From the NCBI RefSeq assembly GCF_014905415.1, contig NZ_BNEO01000001.1:1426001-1490000 (forward strand): a stretch of DNA of 64,000 bases, given 5' to 3'. This document shows positions 16,008-24,890 of this stretch, piece by piece. The notes beneath the pieces were generated by a model. It was not told the origin of the DNA. It saw only the letters and a program-made list of their open reading frames with translations, and did no database searches. Each line of letters begins with the position of its first letter. The stretch's first letter is position 1. The stretch is from Virgibacillus salexigens. Lineage in GTDB: Bacteria; Bacillota; Bacilli; Bacillales; Amphibacillaceae. Made by a program: the position numbers and the translations under genes.

Positions 16008-16898
16008 ATGGAAAGACCCACCATGAGTATTCATCGTTTGGATATTGGAAAGAAACATGCACCTCTCGTTCTATTAGCACCGGCAGTTCTGTTTTTTTCC
16101 TTGTTTATTGCTTACCCCATTGTGAGTTCTTTGCTGCTTAGTTTTCAAATATCAGAAGCAGGACAAACAAGTTTTGTAGGTTTTGATAATTATATTCGTC
16201 TGTTTCAAGATCCTTTATTTTATGAAGCGATGAAAAACACCTTAATCATCGGTGTTATTCAAACTCCATCTGTTATTATATTAGGATTACTAACAGCAAC
16301 CTTATTAAATTCGGGATTAATTAAACTAGAAAACTTTTTTCGGTTAACCTATTTTACTCCAGCTGTTACCTCACTGGTTGGGGCATCCGTTATTTTTTTG
16401 TTATTACTAAATCAAGAAAATGGACTAATTAATTTCTTATTGGGTTTAGTAGGCATCGACTCAATCGGTTGGCTAAATACCCCTTTTTGGGCTAAGGTAT
16501 CAATCATTCTACAAGGAACTTGGAGATGGACAGGGTATAATATGGTAATCATTCTTGCGGGATTACAGTCTATTTCAAAAGACTTATATGAGGCGGCTAG
16601 TATTGATGGGGCAACCAAAATCCGGCAATTCTTTTCGATCACGATCCCCCAATTGCGCCCTGTATTATTATTCTGTCTGATCATGTCTACGATCGGTTCC
16701 TTTCAATTATTTGATGAGCCTTATATTCTAACCAATGGAGGTCCAGTTAACGCAACGACTACCATAACTATGTATCTATATGAAAATGGATTTCAGTTTT
16801 TTGATTTTGAATATGCATCTGCCATTGCCTATGTATTGGTCGGATTTATCGCTTTATTAACCTATGTCCAATTTAAATTAGGAGGGGATAAAAATTGA
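16008..16898 (+). CDS. sugar ABC transporter permease (MalF/LplB-like)
   Basis: A 296-residue inner-membrane permease with six helices. The N-terminal helix is LVLLAPAVLFFSLFIAYPI and the EAA loop reads DLYEAASIDGATKIRQFFSITIPQLRP, the contact site for the ATPase. It forms a heterodimer with the product of the next gene and receives sugar from the binding protein encoded just upstream. GAGGAGG overlaps the preceding stop. The substrate is unknown; DUF2264 and DUF624 neighbours suggest a plant or algal polysaccharide fragment. Confidence 0.88.
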   Translation: MERPTMSIHRLDIGKKHAPLVLLAPAVLFFSLFIAYPIVSSLLLSFQISEAGQTSFVGFDNYIRLFQDPLFYEAMKNTLIIGVIQTPSVIILGLLTATLLNSGLIKLENFFRLTYFTPAVTSLVGASVIFLLLLNQENGLINFLLGLVGIDSIGWLNTPFWAKVSIILQGTWRWTGYNMVIILAGLQSISKDLYEAASIDGATKIRQFFSITIPQLRPVLLFCLIMSTIGSFQLFDEPYILTNGGPVNATTTITMYLYENGFQFFDFEYASAIAYVLVGFIALLTYVQFKLGGDKN

Positions 16899-17719
16899 GA
16901 TCTTCCATAATGAATAAACTAATCATTTATGTCCTCTTATTATTGGGGGTCCTGTTTACAGTAGCGCCTTTTTATTGGATGGTAATTGGTTCTACTAACC
17001 CAACAGATGAAATACTCTCTTATCCACCGAAGTTTTTACCAGGTGATTTTATTGCTGAGAATTTGAAGCGTTTGATGGGTTCTGTAGACATCTGGAAAGC
17101 ATTACTTAATTCATCAATCATAACGATTACCTTTACAATTCTAGCTGGCATTGTAAGTGCTGCTGCAGGTTTTACTTTTGCTAAGTATCATTTTAGAGGT
17201 AAAAAAATTATTTTTGCTATGTTTATTTTATCGATGATGATCCCTTATCAGGCACTTGTTATACCACAATTTAACTTATTTGCTAATTTCGGATTACTTA
17301 ATACACATATCGCAGTCATTCTTCCACAGCTTACGTATCCATTTGCCATATTTCTGATTATGCAGAATATGAAATCCATCCCAGATTCCTTACTAGAATC
17401 TGCACGAATCGATGGGGCAGGTGAAATCTTTATTTTTGTTAGAATTGCATTACCGACTATGATTCCAGCACTAGCAGCAGTTAGTATCTTTTTATTTACC
17501 TTTCAATGGAATAATTTTCTTTGGCCGTTAGTGTCTTTAATTACAAAGGATATGTATACACTCCCTGTAGCTTTAGCTACGATAGCAAATCAAGATACAA
17601 TTGATTATGGTCAGCTGATGCTTGGCGCAACCATTTCGGTTATTCCCATTTTTATTATCTTTCTATTTATGCAGCGTTATTTTGTCGCGGGTATTCTCGG
17701 TGGTGCAATCAAAGAATAA
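16895..17719 (+). CDS. carbohydrate ABC transporter permease (MalG/LplC-like)
   Basis: A 274-residue permease, second half of the heterodimer. The EAA loop reads DSLLESARIDGAGEIFIFVRIALPTMIP, and the C-terminus ends in FVAGILGGAIKE, typical of MalG-like subunits. TTG 16895 is taken as the start because AGGAGGGG lies 7 bases upstream and it overlaps the previous stop by 4 bases; an in-frame ATG follows five codons later. Six membrane helices are visible. Confidence 0.88.
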   Translation: MRSSIMNKLIIYVLLLLGVLFTVAPFYWMVIGSTNPTDEILSYPPKFLPGDFIAENLKRLMGSVDIWKALLNSSIITITFTILAGIVSAAAGFTFAKYHFRGKKIIFAMFILSMMIPYQALVIPQFNLFANFGLLNTHIAVILPQLTYPFAIFLIMQNMKSIPDSLLESARIDGAGEIFIFVRIALPTMIPALAAVSIFLFTFQWNNFLWPLVSLITKDMYTLPVALATIANQDTIDYGQLMLGATISVIPIFIIFLFMQRYFVAGILGGAIKE

Positions 17720-17734
17720 AAGGCAGGTGTTAAC

Positions 17735-18496
17735 ATGTTAAAAACCGGACTATGCTCGGTTACATTCAGAAAGCTTTCTCCAGAAGAAATTATTCATATC
17801 GTGGAAACATCAGGTCTAGAAGCTATTGAATGGGGAACAGATGTCCATTTAACCTTGCAAAAAAGTACAGCATATATCCAATCCATTAAAGAAAAATGCA
17901 GAAAAGCTGGTATTGAAACACCGTCACTGGGTACCTATTACCGGTTGAACGAAAGTCCGTTAGCTTACTTTAAATCATGCATACAAATTGCAGATCAAAT
18001 CGGAGCGCATCAATTACGGATTTGGGGTGGAAATAAGAGCCCGAAAGATATTACGCACTCAGATTGGAAAAAATATGTTCAAGAAACGCAAATGCTATGC
18101 GATGTTGCGGGAGAAAATAATAAAAGTGTCCATGTAGAATTACATGAAAAAACACTGACGGAAAGTGAAACCGCAGCCATTCAATTGATCAACGAAGTGA
18201 ATAAACCCAATTTATACTGCTACTGGCAGCCTCTCTGGATAAGGTCACAATCTGCTAACATATCCGCATTAAAACAATTAAGCGATCATATTAGTAATGT
18301 CCATGTATTTCAATGGGATGAACACCAACGGTACCCTTTAGAACAGGGCTGCTCAACATGGTTAACCTATTTTCAAAAACTCGAACCATCGAATACACCT
18401 ACTTATGCTTATTTAGAGTTTGTCAAAAGGGATGACGTGAATCAATTCTATAAAGATGCAGAAATATTAAAGAAGCTCGCCCTTCATTACCGGTAA
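17735..18496 (+). CDS. sugar phosphate isomerase/epimerase (AP-endonuclease-like TIM barrel)
   Basis: A 253-residue TIM barrel of the xylose-isomerase-like/AP endonuclease 2 family. It begins with TGLCSVTFRKLSPEEIIHIV, continues AIEWGTDVHL and IADQIGAHQLRIWGGNKSP, and has the metal-site glutamate region VHVELHEKTLTES. Such enzymes isomerise or epimerise sugars or sugar acids; the substrate is not identifiable. It closes the operon begun at 12252, 15 bases after the permease, with AGGCAGGTG as ribosome binding site, and is probably catabolic for the imported compound. Confidence 0.78.
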   Translation: MLKTGLCSVTFRKLSPEEIIHIVETSGLEAIEWGTDVHLTLQKSTAYIQSIKEKCRKAGIETPSLGTYYRLNESPLAYFKSCIQIADQIGAHQLRIWGGNKSPKDITHSDWKKYVQETQMLCDVAGENNKSVHVELHEKTLTESETAAIQLINEVNKPNLYCYWQPLWIRSQSANISALKQLSDHISNVHVFQWDEHQRYPLEQGCSTWLTYFQKLEPSNTPTYAYLEFVKRDDVNQFYKDAEILKKLALHYR

Positions 18497-18581
18497 GTAA
18501 GTTTACCTCCACTCTACCCGTGGAACAGTTAATTACCATGTAAAAAATAATATAGGTCATCAAGGAGGTAAATCGATTATC

Positions 18582-19448
18582 ATGGAACCAAAAGATATGC
18601 AAAAGGACGGGACACCACGTCAACACCAAACCAAACAACCGGGAATCGAATCAAAAATGAACCCTTTGCCACATCAACCGATGGATTATCAAGGTTCGGA
18701 TAAACTAAAAGGTAAAGCTGCTTTAATTACAGGTGGCGATAGTGGCATCGGCCGTGCGGTCGCGATTCTATATGCTAAAGAAGGTGCAAATGTAGCGATT
18801 TCCTATCTGGATGAACGTCAAGATGCAGAGGAAACCAAGCAGCTAGTCGAGGCGGAAGGTGCACAATGCATATTACTGCCTGGCGATATTAAAAACTCTG
18901 ATCATTGCGTGGAATTAGTAGAAAAGACCGTCGGGGCATTTGGCAAGATTAATATATTGGTGAACAACGCAGCGATTCAATTTGTTCGTGAAGATGTACT
19001 TGATATATCGGATGAACAAATGGAGGAGGTGTTCCGGGTGAACTTCTTCTCGCAATTCTATTTAACAAAGGCTGCTGTCAAGCATATGAAGGCGGGAGAT
19101 TCAATTATTAGCACCTCTTCCATCAATGCTTATCGGGGTAATCCGATTTTCATGGATTATTCAGCAACAAAAGGTGCCATTACTGCATTTACCAGAAGTA
19201 TTGCACAAAGTCTAGCTAAGAAAGGAATTCGTGCTAATTCAGTAGCACCAGGTCCGGTATGGACACCACTTATTCCATCGTCCTTTAATGAAGACGGCGT
19301 TGAGCACTTTGGGCAAGATGCATTAATGGGCCGTCCTGGCCAACCTTCGGAACATGCTTGGCCGTTCGTTATGCTAGCAGCTGATGAATCATCTTATATG
19401 ACGGGGCAAGCTATTCATATTAACGGCGGGTCTTGGACCTCCTCATAA
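18582..19448 (+). CDS. SDR family oxidoreductase, YhdF/YghA-like
   Basis: A 288-residue short-chain dehydrogenase with the extended N-terminus (QPGIESKMNPLPHQPMDYQG) characteristic of the general-stress SDRs YhdF and YhxC. The Rossmann motif is TGGDSGIGRAV, the NNAAIQ motif follows, and the catalytic residues are in SSINAYRG and YSATKGA (Tyr and Lys). Cofactor preference and substrate are unknown. It has AAGGAGG upstream of ATG 18582 and lies 85 bases after the sugar operon; it may be a separate, stress-controlled transcript. Confidence 0.82.
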   Translation: MEPKDMQKDGTPRQHQTKQPGIESKMNPLPHQPMDYQGSDKLKGKAALITGGDSGIGRAVAILYAKEGANVAISYLDERQDAEETKQLVEAEGAQCILLPGDIKNSDHCVELVEKTVGAFGKINILVNNAAIQFVREDVLDISDEQMEEVFRVNFFSQFYLTKAAVKHMKAGDSIISTSSINAYRGNPIFMDYSATKGAITAFTRSIAQSLAKKGIRANSVAPGPVWTPLIPSSFNEDGVEHFGQDALMGRPGQPSEHAWPFVMLAADESSYMTGQAIHINGGSWTSS

Positions 19449-19493
19449 GCATCAAATAGCGCTGACGCACAGGTTTGCTTGAATCCTTTACAT

Positions 19494-19523
19494 GAAGAGC
19501 TGACTTTTGCGTCAGCCTCTTTC
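19494..19523. terminator. intrinsic terminator between convergent genes
   Basis: GAAGAGCTGAC (19494-19504) pairs with GTCAGC-C-TCTTTC (19511-19523) with one bulged C and a 6-base loop. It ends the SDR transcript and perhaps the convergent lacI-type gene. Confidence 0.65.
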
Positions 19524-19536
19524 TATATAAGCCACT

Positions 19537-20484
19537 TTATCGATAGTTTATTTGTGGTTTCAATTGAATAACCGAACGGTTGACTTTATTGGTTTCTATC
19601 GTATCTACGAGCACATCGACAAGCTTTTGGGCAATGAAGTGAGAAGGTACACCTACAGAATGAATTGGCGTATCAATGGAGTTAAATTGATCGATATGAT
19701 CATAAGAGAATATCATTGGTGTTTGTTTAGTGTCTTTTACATGATGAAGCAATCCCATTGTGATATCATAACTACCGCAAACGACTCCCCCATTTAAGTC
19801 ATGATTGGCTAAAAATGATTTCATTGCACGACTAGCACTCTCTTCTGATAATCCTCCAGAATCAATTATACGATACGTTATACGCCGTTGCTTGCAATGA
19901 CGGATAAAGGTATCTTTTTTAACAATTTGTCTAATATCATTCGTATGAAGATCACCGAAATAATCGACTTGATGATATCCTTTATGAATAAGAGCGTCGA
20001 TCGCTTGTTTCATGGCTAGATCATGATTGACATTAATTATTGGATAGTCTAATTCCCTTTCGACTCCATAAGCGACCACTGGTATATTCTTCGTAATCTT
20101 TGTTGGTAATGTCGTATGTTCCCCTTCATCAAAGACAATCACTCCATCGAAGCGGAGCTCTAAAAACTTTTGGGCAGCAGTAATCGGATCCTCGATGGAA
20201 ACCACCATAAAATACCCTTCTTTTTTTAATGCCTGATTAATTTGGGAAGCTAAGGTAGTGATTGCCACCCTATCTACAGCAGGCCATATTAATCCAATGG
20301 TATTGCTTCGATTGGACACAAGCGACCGAGCGGAGTTATTAGGAATATAATTCATTTGTTCTGCTTTTTCTTTAATTTTTCGTTTAGTCGCTTCCGTAAC
20401 TAATGGTGAATCCTTTAGTGCCTTACTTACTGTTGAATAGCTTACACCACATTCACGAGCGATATCTTTGAGTGTTACTGCCAT
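19537..20484 (-). CDS. LacI family repressor of the hexuronate regulon
   Basis: A 315-residue repressor. The helix-turn-helix is MAVTLKDIARECGVSYSTVSKAL, with hinge helix NNSARSLVSNRSNTIGLIWP at about residues 49-68. The sensor domain is of periplasmic-binding-protein type (VIVFDEG, GGVVCGSYDITMGL). It is divergent from the TRAP operon and two copies of an AACAACGTTGTT-type palindrome lie between. A third lies on the GH31 promoter, so it likely represses all three until a uronate-derived inducer binds. The effector is inference; ExuR and KdgR of this family respond to uronates or KDG. Confidence 0.85.
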   Translation of the reverse strand: MAVTLKDIARECGVSYSTVSKALKDSPLVTEATKRKIKEKAEQMNYIPNNSARSLVSNRSNTIGLIWPAVDRVAITTLASQINQALKKEGYFMVVSIEDPITAAQKFLELRFDGVIVFDEGEHTTLPTKITKNIPVVAYGVERELDYPIINVNHDLAMKQAIDALIHKGYHQVDYFGDLHTNDIRQIVKKDTFIRHCKQRRITYRIIDSGGLSEESASRAMKSFLANHDLNGGVVCGSYDITMGLLHHVKDTKQTPMIFSYDHIDQFNSIDTPIHSVGVPSHFIAQKLVDVLVDTIETNKVNRSVIQLKPQINYR

Positions 20485-20570
20485 TGCTTTACCCCTTGAA
20501 AAATCTATTGATTTATTAGTAAGATCATTATATCATAATAAATAAGCGGGATGGAAAATTTGTAGCCAAA

Positions 20571-20588
20571 AATAACAACGTTGTTATT
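20571..20588. promoter_or_regulatory. LacI-type operator 1 (TRAP operon)
   Basis: AATAACAACGTTGTTATT is a perfect 18-bp palindrome with the CG centre typical of LacI-family operators. It is identical to the site upstream of the GH31 gene at 28941-28958. Confidence 0.8.
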
Positions 20589-20613
20589 CTAATAGGGGAG
20601 AAATCTACCACAT

Positions 20614-20631
20614 AATGAAAACGTTGTTATT
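20614..20631. promoter_or_regulatory. LacI-type operator 2 (TRAP operon)
   Basis: AATGAAAACGTTGTTATT shares the right half of operator 1 exactly and diverges in the left half. Its centre is 43 bp from operator 1 (four helical turns), so looping or cooperative binding is possible. It overlaps a TTGTTA hexamer that might be the -35 element. Confidence 0.65.
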
Positions 20632-20685
20632 GGCTTCGTTTCCTTATACATGGATAGAAAAGCCGAATGATAAGGGGGAGAGCAA

Positions 20686-21681
20686 GTGAAGAGGTTTTTG
20701 TTACTTATTGTAAGCGTTTTAATCATTTTGGCTGGTTGTTCTAACTCGAAAGCAGCAGAAACAAAGGAATTAATCCTAGGACATAATCAACCAACAAATC
20801 ATCCGGTTCATCAATCATTAGTGGACTTTAAAGAACGGTTGGAACAGAAATCAAACGGAAAGCTCCAATTAAAAATCTATGCGAATGGACAATTAGGCAG
20901 TGAAAGGGAAGTAATTGAAATGACACAAACCAATGCTGTGCAGTTCACAAAAGTATCTGCCAGTGCGTTGGAAGGTTTCTCCGAATCCTATTCACTATTC
21001 AGTATGCCGTATCTATTTCAATCACAAGCATCCTATCGAGAAATAATGAAAAAACCGGAAATTCAAGACGCGTTTTTCAAAACAACTACAGATAATGGTT
21101 TTATTGGGATTACGTACTATGATGCAGGTGTCAGAAACATGTACACAAAAGATCGAATGATCGAAACAAATGCAGATATGAAAGGTTTAAAAACACGCGT
21201 TCAGCCTAGTAAAACAAGTGTTCAGATGATTGATGCGCTTGGCGGAACGCCTACACCGATGTCTTTTGGCGAAGTGTATACTGCGCTGCAGTCAGGAATT
21301 ATTGATGCAGCTGAAAATAATGAAACCGCCTTAACGGATAATAAACATGGCGAGGTTGCTAAACATTATTTCTACACAGAACATGCCATGGTCCCAGATA
21401 TCTTAATTATGAACAAAGATGCTTATGATCAATTAACAGATCAAGAAAAACAATGGGTCAAAGAGGCTGCCAAAGAATCCACTGTTTCACATGAAACACG
21501 TTGGGACAAGCAGGTGAAAAAAGCAATTAAAACTGCCAAGAGCGATATGGGGGTCGAATTCCATGAGGTAGATAAAAGCTCATTTATGAATGCTGTTAAA
21601 CCACTGCAAGAGCAGTTTCAAACAAATCCAGCAACAAGGCAACAATATGAGCAAATAAAGGAGGCAGAAGAAAATGAGTAG
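20686..21681 (+). CDS. TRAP transporter substrate-binding protein DctP
   Basis: A 331-residue lipoprotein: signal peptide MKRFLLLIVSVLIILAGCSN with lipobox LAGC. The DctP/SiaP body follows (LILGHNQPTNHPVHQSLVDF, GQLGSEREVIEM), then the specificity region DMKGLKTRVQPSKT and MSFGEVYTALQSGIIDAAENN. The conserved Arg in LKTRVQ usually binds the substrate carboxylate. With the downstream uronate genes this points to glucuronate or galacturonate uptake. The start is GTG 20686 behind GGGGGAG. It leads the operon and overlaps the small permease gene by 8 bases. Confidence 0.88.
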   Translation: MKRFLLLIVSVLIILAGCSNSKAAETKELILGHNQPTNHPVHQSLVDFKERLEQKSNGKLQLKIYANGQLGSEREVIEMTQTNAVQFTKVSASALEGFSESYSLFSMPYLFQSQASYREIMKKPEIQDAFFKTTTDNGFIGITYYDAGVRNMYTKDRMIETNADMKGLKTRVQPSKTSVQMIDALGGTPTPMSFGEVYTALQSGIIDAAENNETALTDNKHGEVAKHYFYTEHAMVPDILIMNKDAYDQLTDQEKQWVKEAAKESTVSHETRWDKQVKKAIKTAKSDMGVEFHEVDKSSFMNAVKPLQEQFQTNPATRQQYEQIKEAEENE

Positions 21682-22165
21682 ATTAAAAGCATCTATTGAT
21701 AGACTTCTTCTGATCGTAACTGGTGTGTTGATAACGATAATGTCGATTCTCTCCATCTGGCAAGTGGTTGCTAGATATGTACTAAATACACCTAGCACGG
21801 TAAGTGAGGAAATTATTCGAATGTTACTAATATGGTTTTCCTTGACTAGTGCGGCCTATGTCTTCGGTCAAAAAAAGCATATTGCTATCCACTTCATACG
21901 AGAGAAGCTTCATAAAAAAGCGCAACGTATGATGGAGCGATTGTCAAATATTATTTTATTGATCATTGCCCTTGTTCTGATGATATGGGGTGGTATCCAA
22001 GTAGTTGAGCTAACGCTATCGCAAATAGCGCCTTCAACAGGTGTATCAATGGCGATGATGTATGGAGCACTTCCTGTTTCCGGAATATTTGTTGCTTTTT
22101 ATGCTATTCATGGTCTAACTACCTCAGAGGTATCACTATCCAAGGATGGAAGTGACGGGCCATGA
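21674..22165 (+). CDS. TRAP transporter small permease DctQ
   Basis: A 163-residue protein with four membrane helices in the DctQ pattern: SILSIWQVVARYVLNTPSTVSEEI, a motif with the conserved R and E, and WFSLTSAAYVFGQKKHIAI. The last is followed by helices 3 and 4. It acts with DctM as the membrane part of an ion-driven uptake system. The gene overlaps both neighbours by a few bases (8 upstream, 4 downstream), consistent with translational coupling. Confidence 0.87.
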   Translation: MSRLKASIDRLLLIVTGVLITIMSILSIWQVVARYVLNTPSTVSEEIIRMLLIWFSLTSAAYVFGQKKHIAIHFIREKLHKKAQRMMERLSNIILLIIALVLMIWGGIQVVELTLSQIAPSTGVSMAMMYGALPVSGIFVAFYAIHGLTTSEVSLSKDGSDGP

Positions 22166-23457
22166 CGACAATCGCAGGATTCGTATTGTTTATTTCTTTT
22201 TTCATTTTGCTTGCTTTAAGTATTCCAATCGCTATATCGATTATTATTAGCGCTATTCTAACGTTGCTATTAATACTTCCATTTGATGTTACGATCATTA
22301 CAGCAGCGCAACGTATGGTAACAGGAATTGATAACTTTACCATGCTTGCCATCCCGCTATTCGTCTTAGCTGGGATATTAATGAATAATGGTGGTATCGC
22401 CTTTCGATTGGTTAACTTTGCAAAGGTACTTGTCGGGAGAATGCCTGGATCGCTTGCGCATACGAATATCGTTGGAAACATGCTATTTGGGTCTATTTCT
22501 GGCTCCAGTGTTGCCGCAGCTGCGGCGATGGGAAGGATTATGACACCATTACAAATAACCCAGGGCTATAAGAGGCCTTATTCAGCTGCTGCCAATATCT
22601 CTTCTGCTCCAGCGGGCTTACTTATCCCACCAAGTTCCTTACTGATTGTTTATTCCTTAGTCAGTGGCGGGACTTCGATTGCTGCCTTATTTATGGCGGG
22701 TTATATACCTGGAATTTTATGGGGAATTGCTTGTATCACGGTTGCATATGTGTTGGCGAAGAAAGAAGGGTATCCCGTTTCAGAACGGATTGGCTGGAAA
22801 GATAAAGGATTTTTAATCCTTGATGCGATCCCAAGCTTATTGCTGATTGTTATCGTTATCGGTGGGATTGTAGCAGGTATCTTTACTGCCACTGAAGGGG
22901 CTGCAGTAGCGGTATTATATGCCGTCATCCTATCACTCGTCTATAAAAACTTAAAATTAAAAGATATTCCAAATATCTTAAAGGAAACGGTTGAAATTAC
23001 CGGGATGATCTTATTATTAATTACAGCATCCGCCCTATTTTCATTAGTTATGAGTTTCACCGGCTTGCCAGAAGCTATCTCAAATGGGCTTTTATCACTT
23101 ACGGATAATCCAATCCTTCTTTTATTATTGATGAACATCATCTTATTAGTAATTGGTACGTTTATGGATATTACACCTGCTGTTTTAATATTTACGCCGA
23201 TCTTCTTACCGATTTCGGAAGCGATTGGTCTGGACCCGGTACATTTTGGAATTGTGATCGCCTTTAATTTATGTTTGGGTAATATTACACCGCCAGTAGG
23301 CAGCGCATTATTCGTAGGTGCTAGTGTAGCAGATGTTCGAATCGAACATGTAATTCGGACACTCGTTCCGTACTTTATTGTACTGATTGTCGTGTTATTA
23401 GTTATTACATTTATCCCACAATTATCGTTATTTTTACCAAACTTATTTGGAATTTAA
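22162..23457 (+). CDS. TRAP transporter large permease DctM
   Basis: A 431-residue membrane protein of the DctM/SiaM family with about twelve hydrophobic segments. Hallmarks are ITGIDNFTMLAIPLFVLAG, LFGSISGSSVAAAAAMGRIM and ISSAPAGLLIPPSSLLIVYS, plus the C-terminal ITPPVGSALFVGASVADV. It forms the ion-coupled translocation channel. Its length is the normal size for the family, with no fused small subunit. The ATG overlaps the DctQ stop (ATGA). Confidence 0.9.
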   Translation: MTTIAGFVLFISFFILLALSIPIAISIIISAILTLLLILPFDVTIITAAQRMVTGIDNFTMLAIPLFVLAGILMNNGGIAFRLVNFAKVLVGRMPGSLAHTNIVGNMLFGSISGSSVAAAAAMGRIMTPLQITQGYKRPYSAAANISSAPAGLLIPPSSLLIVYSLVSGGTSIAALFMAGYIPGILWGIACITVAYVLAKKEGYPVSERIGWKDKGFLILDAIPSLLLIVIVIGGIVAGIFTATEGAAVAVLYAVILSLVYKNLKLKDIPNILKETVEITGMILLLITASALFSLVMSFTGLPEAISNGLLSLTDNPILLLLLMNIILLVIGTFMDITPAVLIFTPIFLPISEAIGLDPVHFGIVIAFNLCLGNITPPVGSALFVGASVADVRIEHVIRTLVPYFIVLIVVLLVITFIPQLSLFLPNLFGI

Positions 23458-23480
23458 TGTGACTGACAAGGAGTGATCAT

Positions 23481-24890
23481 ATGGAATTCATTCATGAACA
23501 TTTTTTACTTACAACAGATAAAGCGAAGCAGTTATATCAAACTATTCAAGATGTACCTATTTATGACTTTCATTGCCATTTAAGTCCTCAAGAAATATAT
23601 GAGGACAAAAACTTTGCAACGATTACGGAATTATGGCTCGCCCATGATCATTATAAATGGCGGCTCATGCGGGCATACGGCTTGGATGAGTCGGTCATCA
23701 CCGGCGATGCAGATGATTTCACAAAATTTAAAGCTTTCATCGAGTTGCTGCCTAACACCATTATGAATCCAATGTATCACTGGTGTTACTTAGAATTAGC
23801 TCGCTATTTTAACCACTATGAACCGGTGCAACATACTTCGCCGGAGCAACTATATCATGATTTAAATGAACAATTACAGCAATCATCTCATTCGCCGCGT
23901 CAATTAATAAAACAAAGCAATGTAAAAGTCATTTGTACAACCGATGACCCTTGTGATGATCTGAAATATCATCAATTGTTAAAAGAAGATCAATCATTTG
24001 ATATTTCGGTTCGCCCAACATTTAGAGCCGATTTCTATATTAGTCTAACCAAAGATACGATTCAAACAGCAATCGATAAGCTAACGAAAGCAACAGGGCA
24101 GCCCATTGAAACACTAGATCACTATATTCATGCATTGTTATCGAGAATAGCATATTTCCACCAACATGGTGCACGGAGCTCCGACCAAAGCTTTACTGAA
24201 GTTGTCTTACCCGGACTAACGAAGGAAGAAGCCATCTCTTACTTTAATAAGTTAAAACAAGGAGAAGGTTTGGATAACCGTTCATTAAAACTATTATCCG
24301 GGTATCTTTTAACAGAGTTGTCCAAAGCATATAAACAATTTCATTGGGTTATGCAATTACATCTTGGACCATTACGTAATAATAATACCATGCAATATCG
24401 AGCCATTGGAAAAGACGCTGGTTTTGATAGTGTGGGTGACCCACTTAACGCCAAAGACTTGAATGCATTACTAGATCACTTAAATAAGAATAATGCATTA
24501 AGTGATACGATTATTTATCCAAATAATGCAAATGATCATTTGATGGTCCAGGCGACAGCAGGAAATTTCACATCCAGCAGCATAAGGGTCCAACTAGGTG
24601 CTGCCTGGTGGTATAACGATACGAAACAGGGAATGATTCAGCATCTTATCGATTATGCAAATGTTGGATTATTATCTCAATTCGTAGGAATGTTAACCGA
24701 TTCAAGAAGTCTATTATCTTATTCACGTCATGAATATTTCCGAAGGATTCTCTGCCAACTGCTTGGAAATCTAGTAGAAGAAGGAGAAATTGAAGACAAT
24801 CCTGAGTTGCTGACTGGAATATTAAAAGATATCTGTTTTAACAATGCCGTTCGGTTATTTACAATTAAAGATGTTGAGGAGGTAAAATAA
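23481..24890 (+). CDS. uxaC: glucuronate (uronate) isomerase
   Basis: A 469-residue amidohydrolase-superfamily enzyme that converts D-glucuronate to D-fructuronate (and galacturonate to tagaturonate). Key motifs are DFHCHLSPQEIYED near residue 31, FATITELWLAHDHYKWR, VICTTDDPCDD, and the C-terminal LLSYSRHEYFRRIL. These match UxaC along its whole length. AGGAGTG lies upstream of ATG 23481. Its stop overlaps the uxuA start by one base, and together with the next two genes it makes the complete route from glucuronate to 2-keto-3-deoxygluconate. Confidence 0.92.
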   Translation: MEFIHEHFLLTTDKAKQLYQTIQDVPIYDFHCHLSPQEIYEDKNFATITELWLAHDHYKWRLMRAYGLDESVITGDADDFTKFKAFIELLPNTIMNPMYHWCYLELARYFNHYEPVQHTSPEQLYHDLNEQLQQSSHSPRQLIKQSNVKVICTTDDPCDDLKYHQLLKEDQSFDISVRPTFRADFYISLTKDTIQTAIDKLTKATGQPIETLDHYIHALLSRIAYFHQHGARSSDQSFTEVVLPGLTKEEAISYFNKLKQGEGLDNRSLKLLSGYLLTELSKAYKQFHWVMQLHLGPLRNNNTMQYRAIGKDAGFDSVGDPLNAKDLNALLDHLNKNNALSDTIIYPNNANDHLMVQATAGNFTSSSIRVQLGAAWWYNDTKQGMIQHLIDYANVGLLSQFVGMLTDSRSLLSYSRHEYFRRILCQLLGNLVEEGEIEDNPELLTGILKDICFNNAVRLFTIKDVEEVK

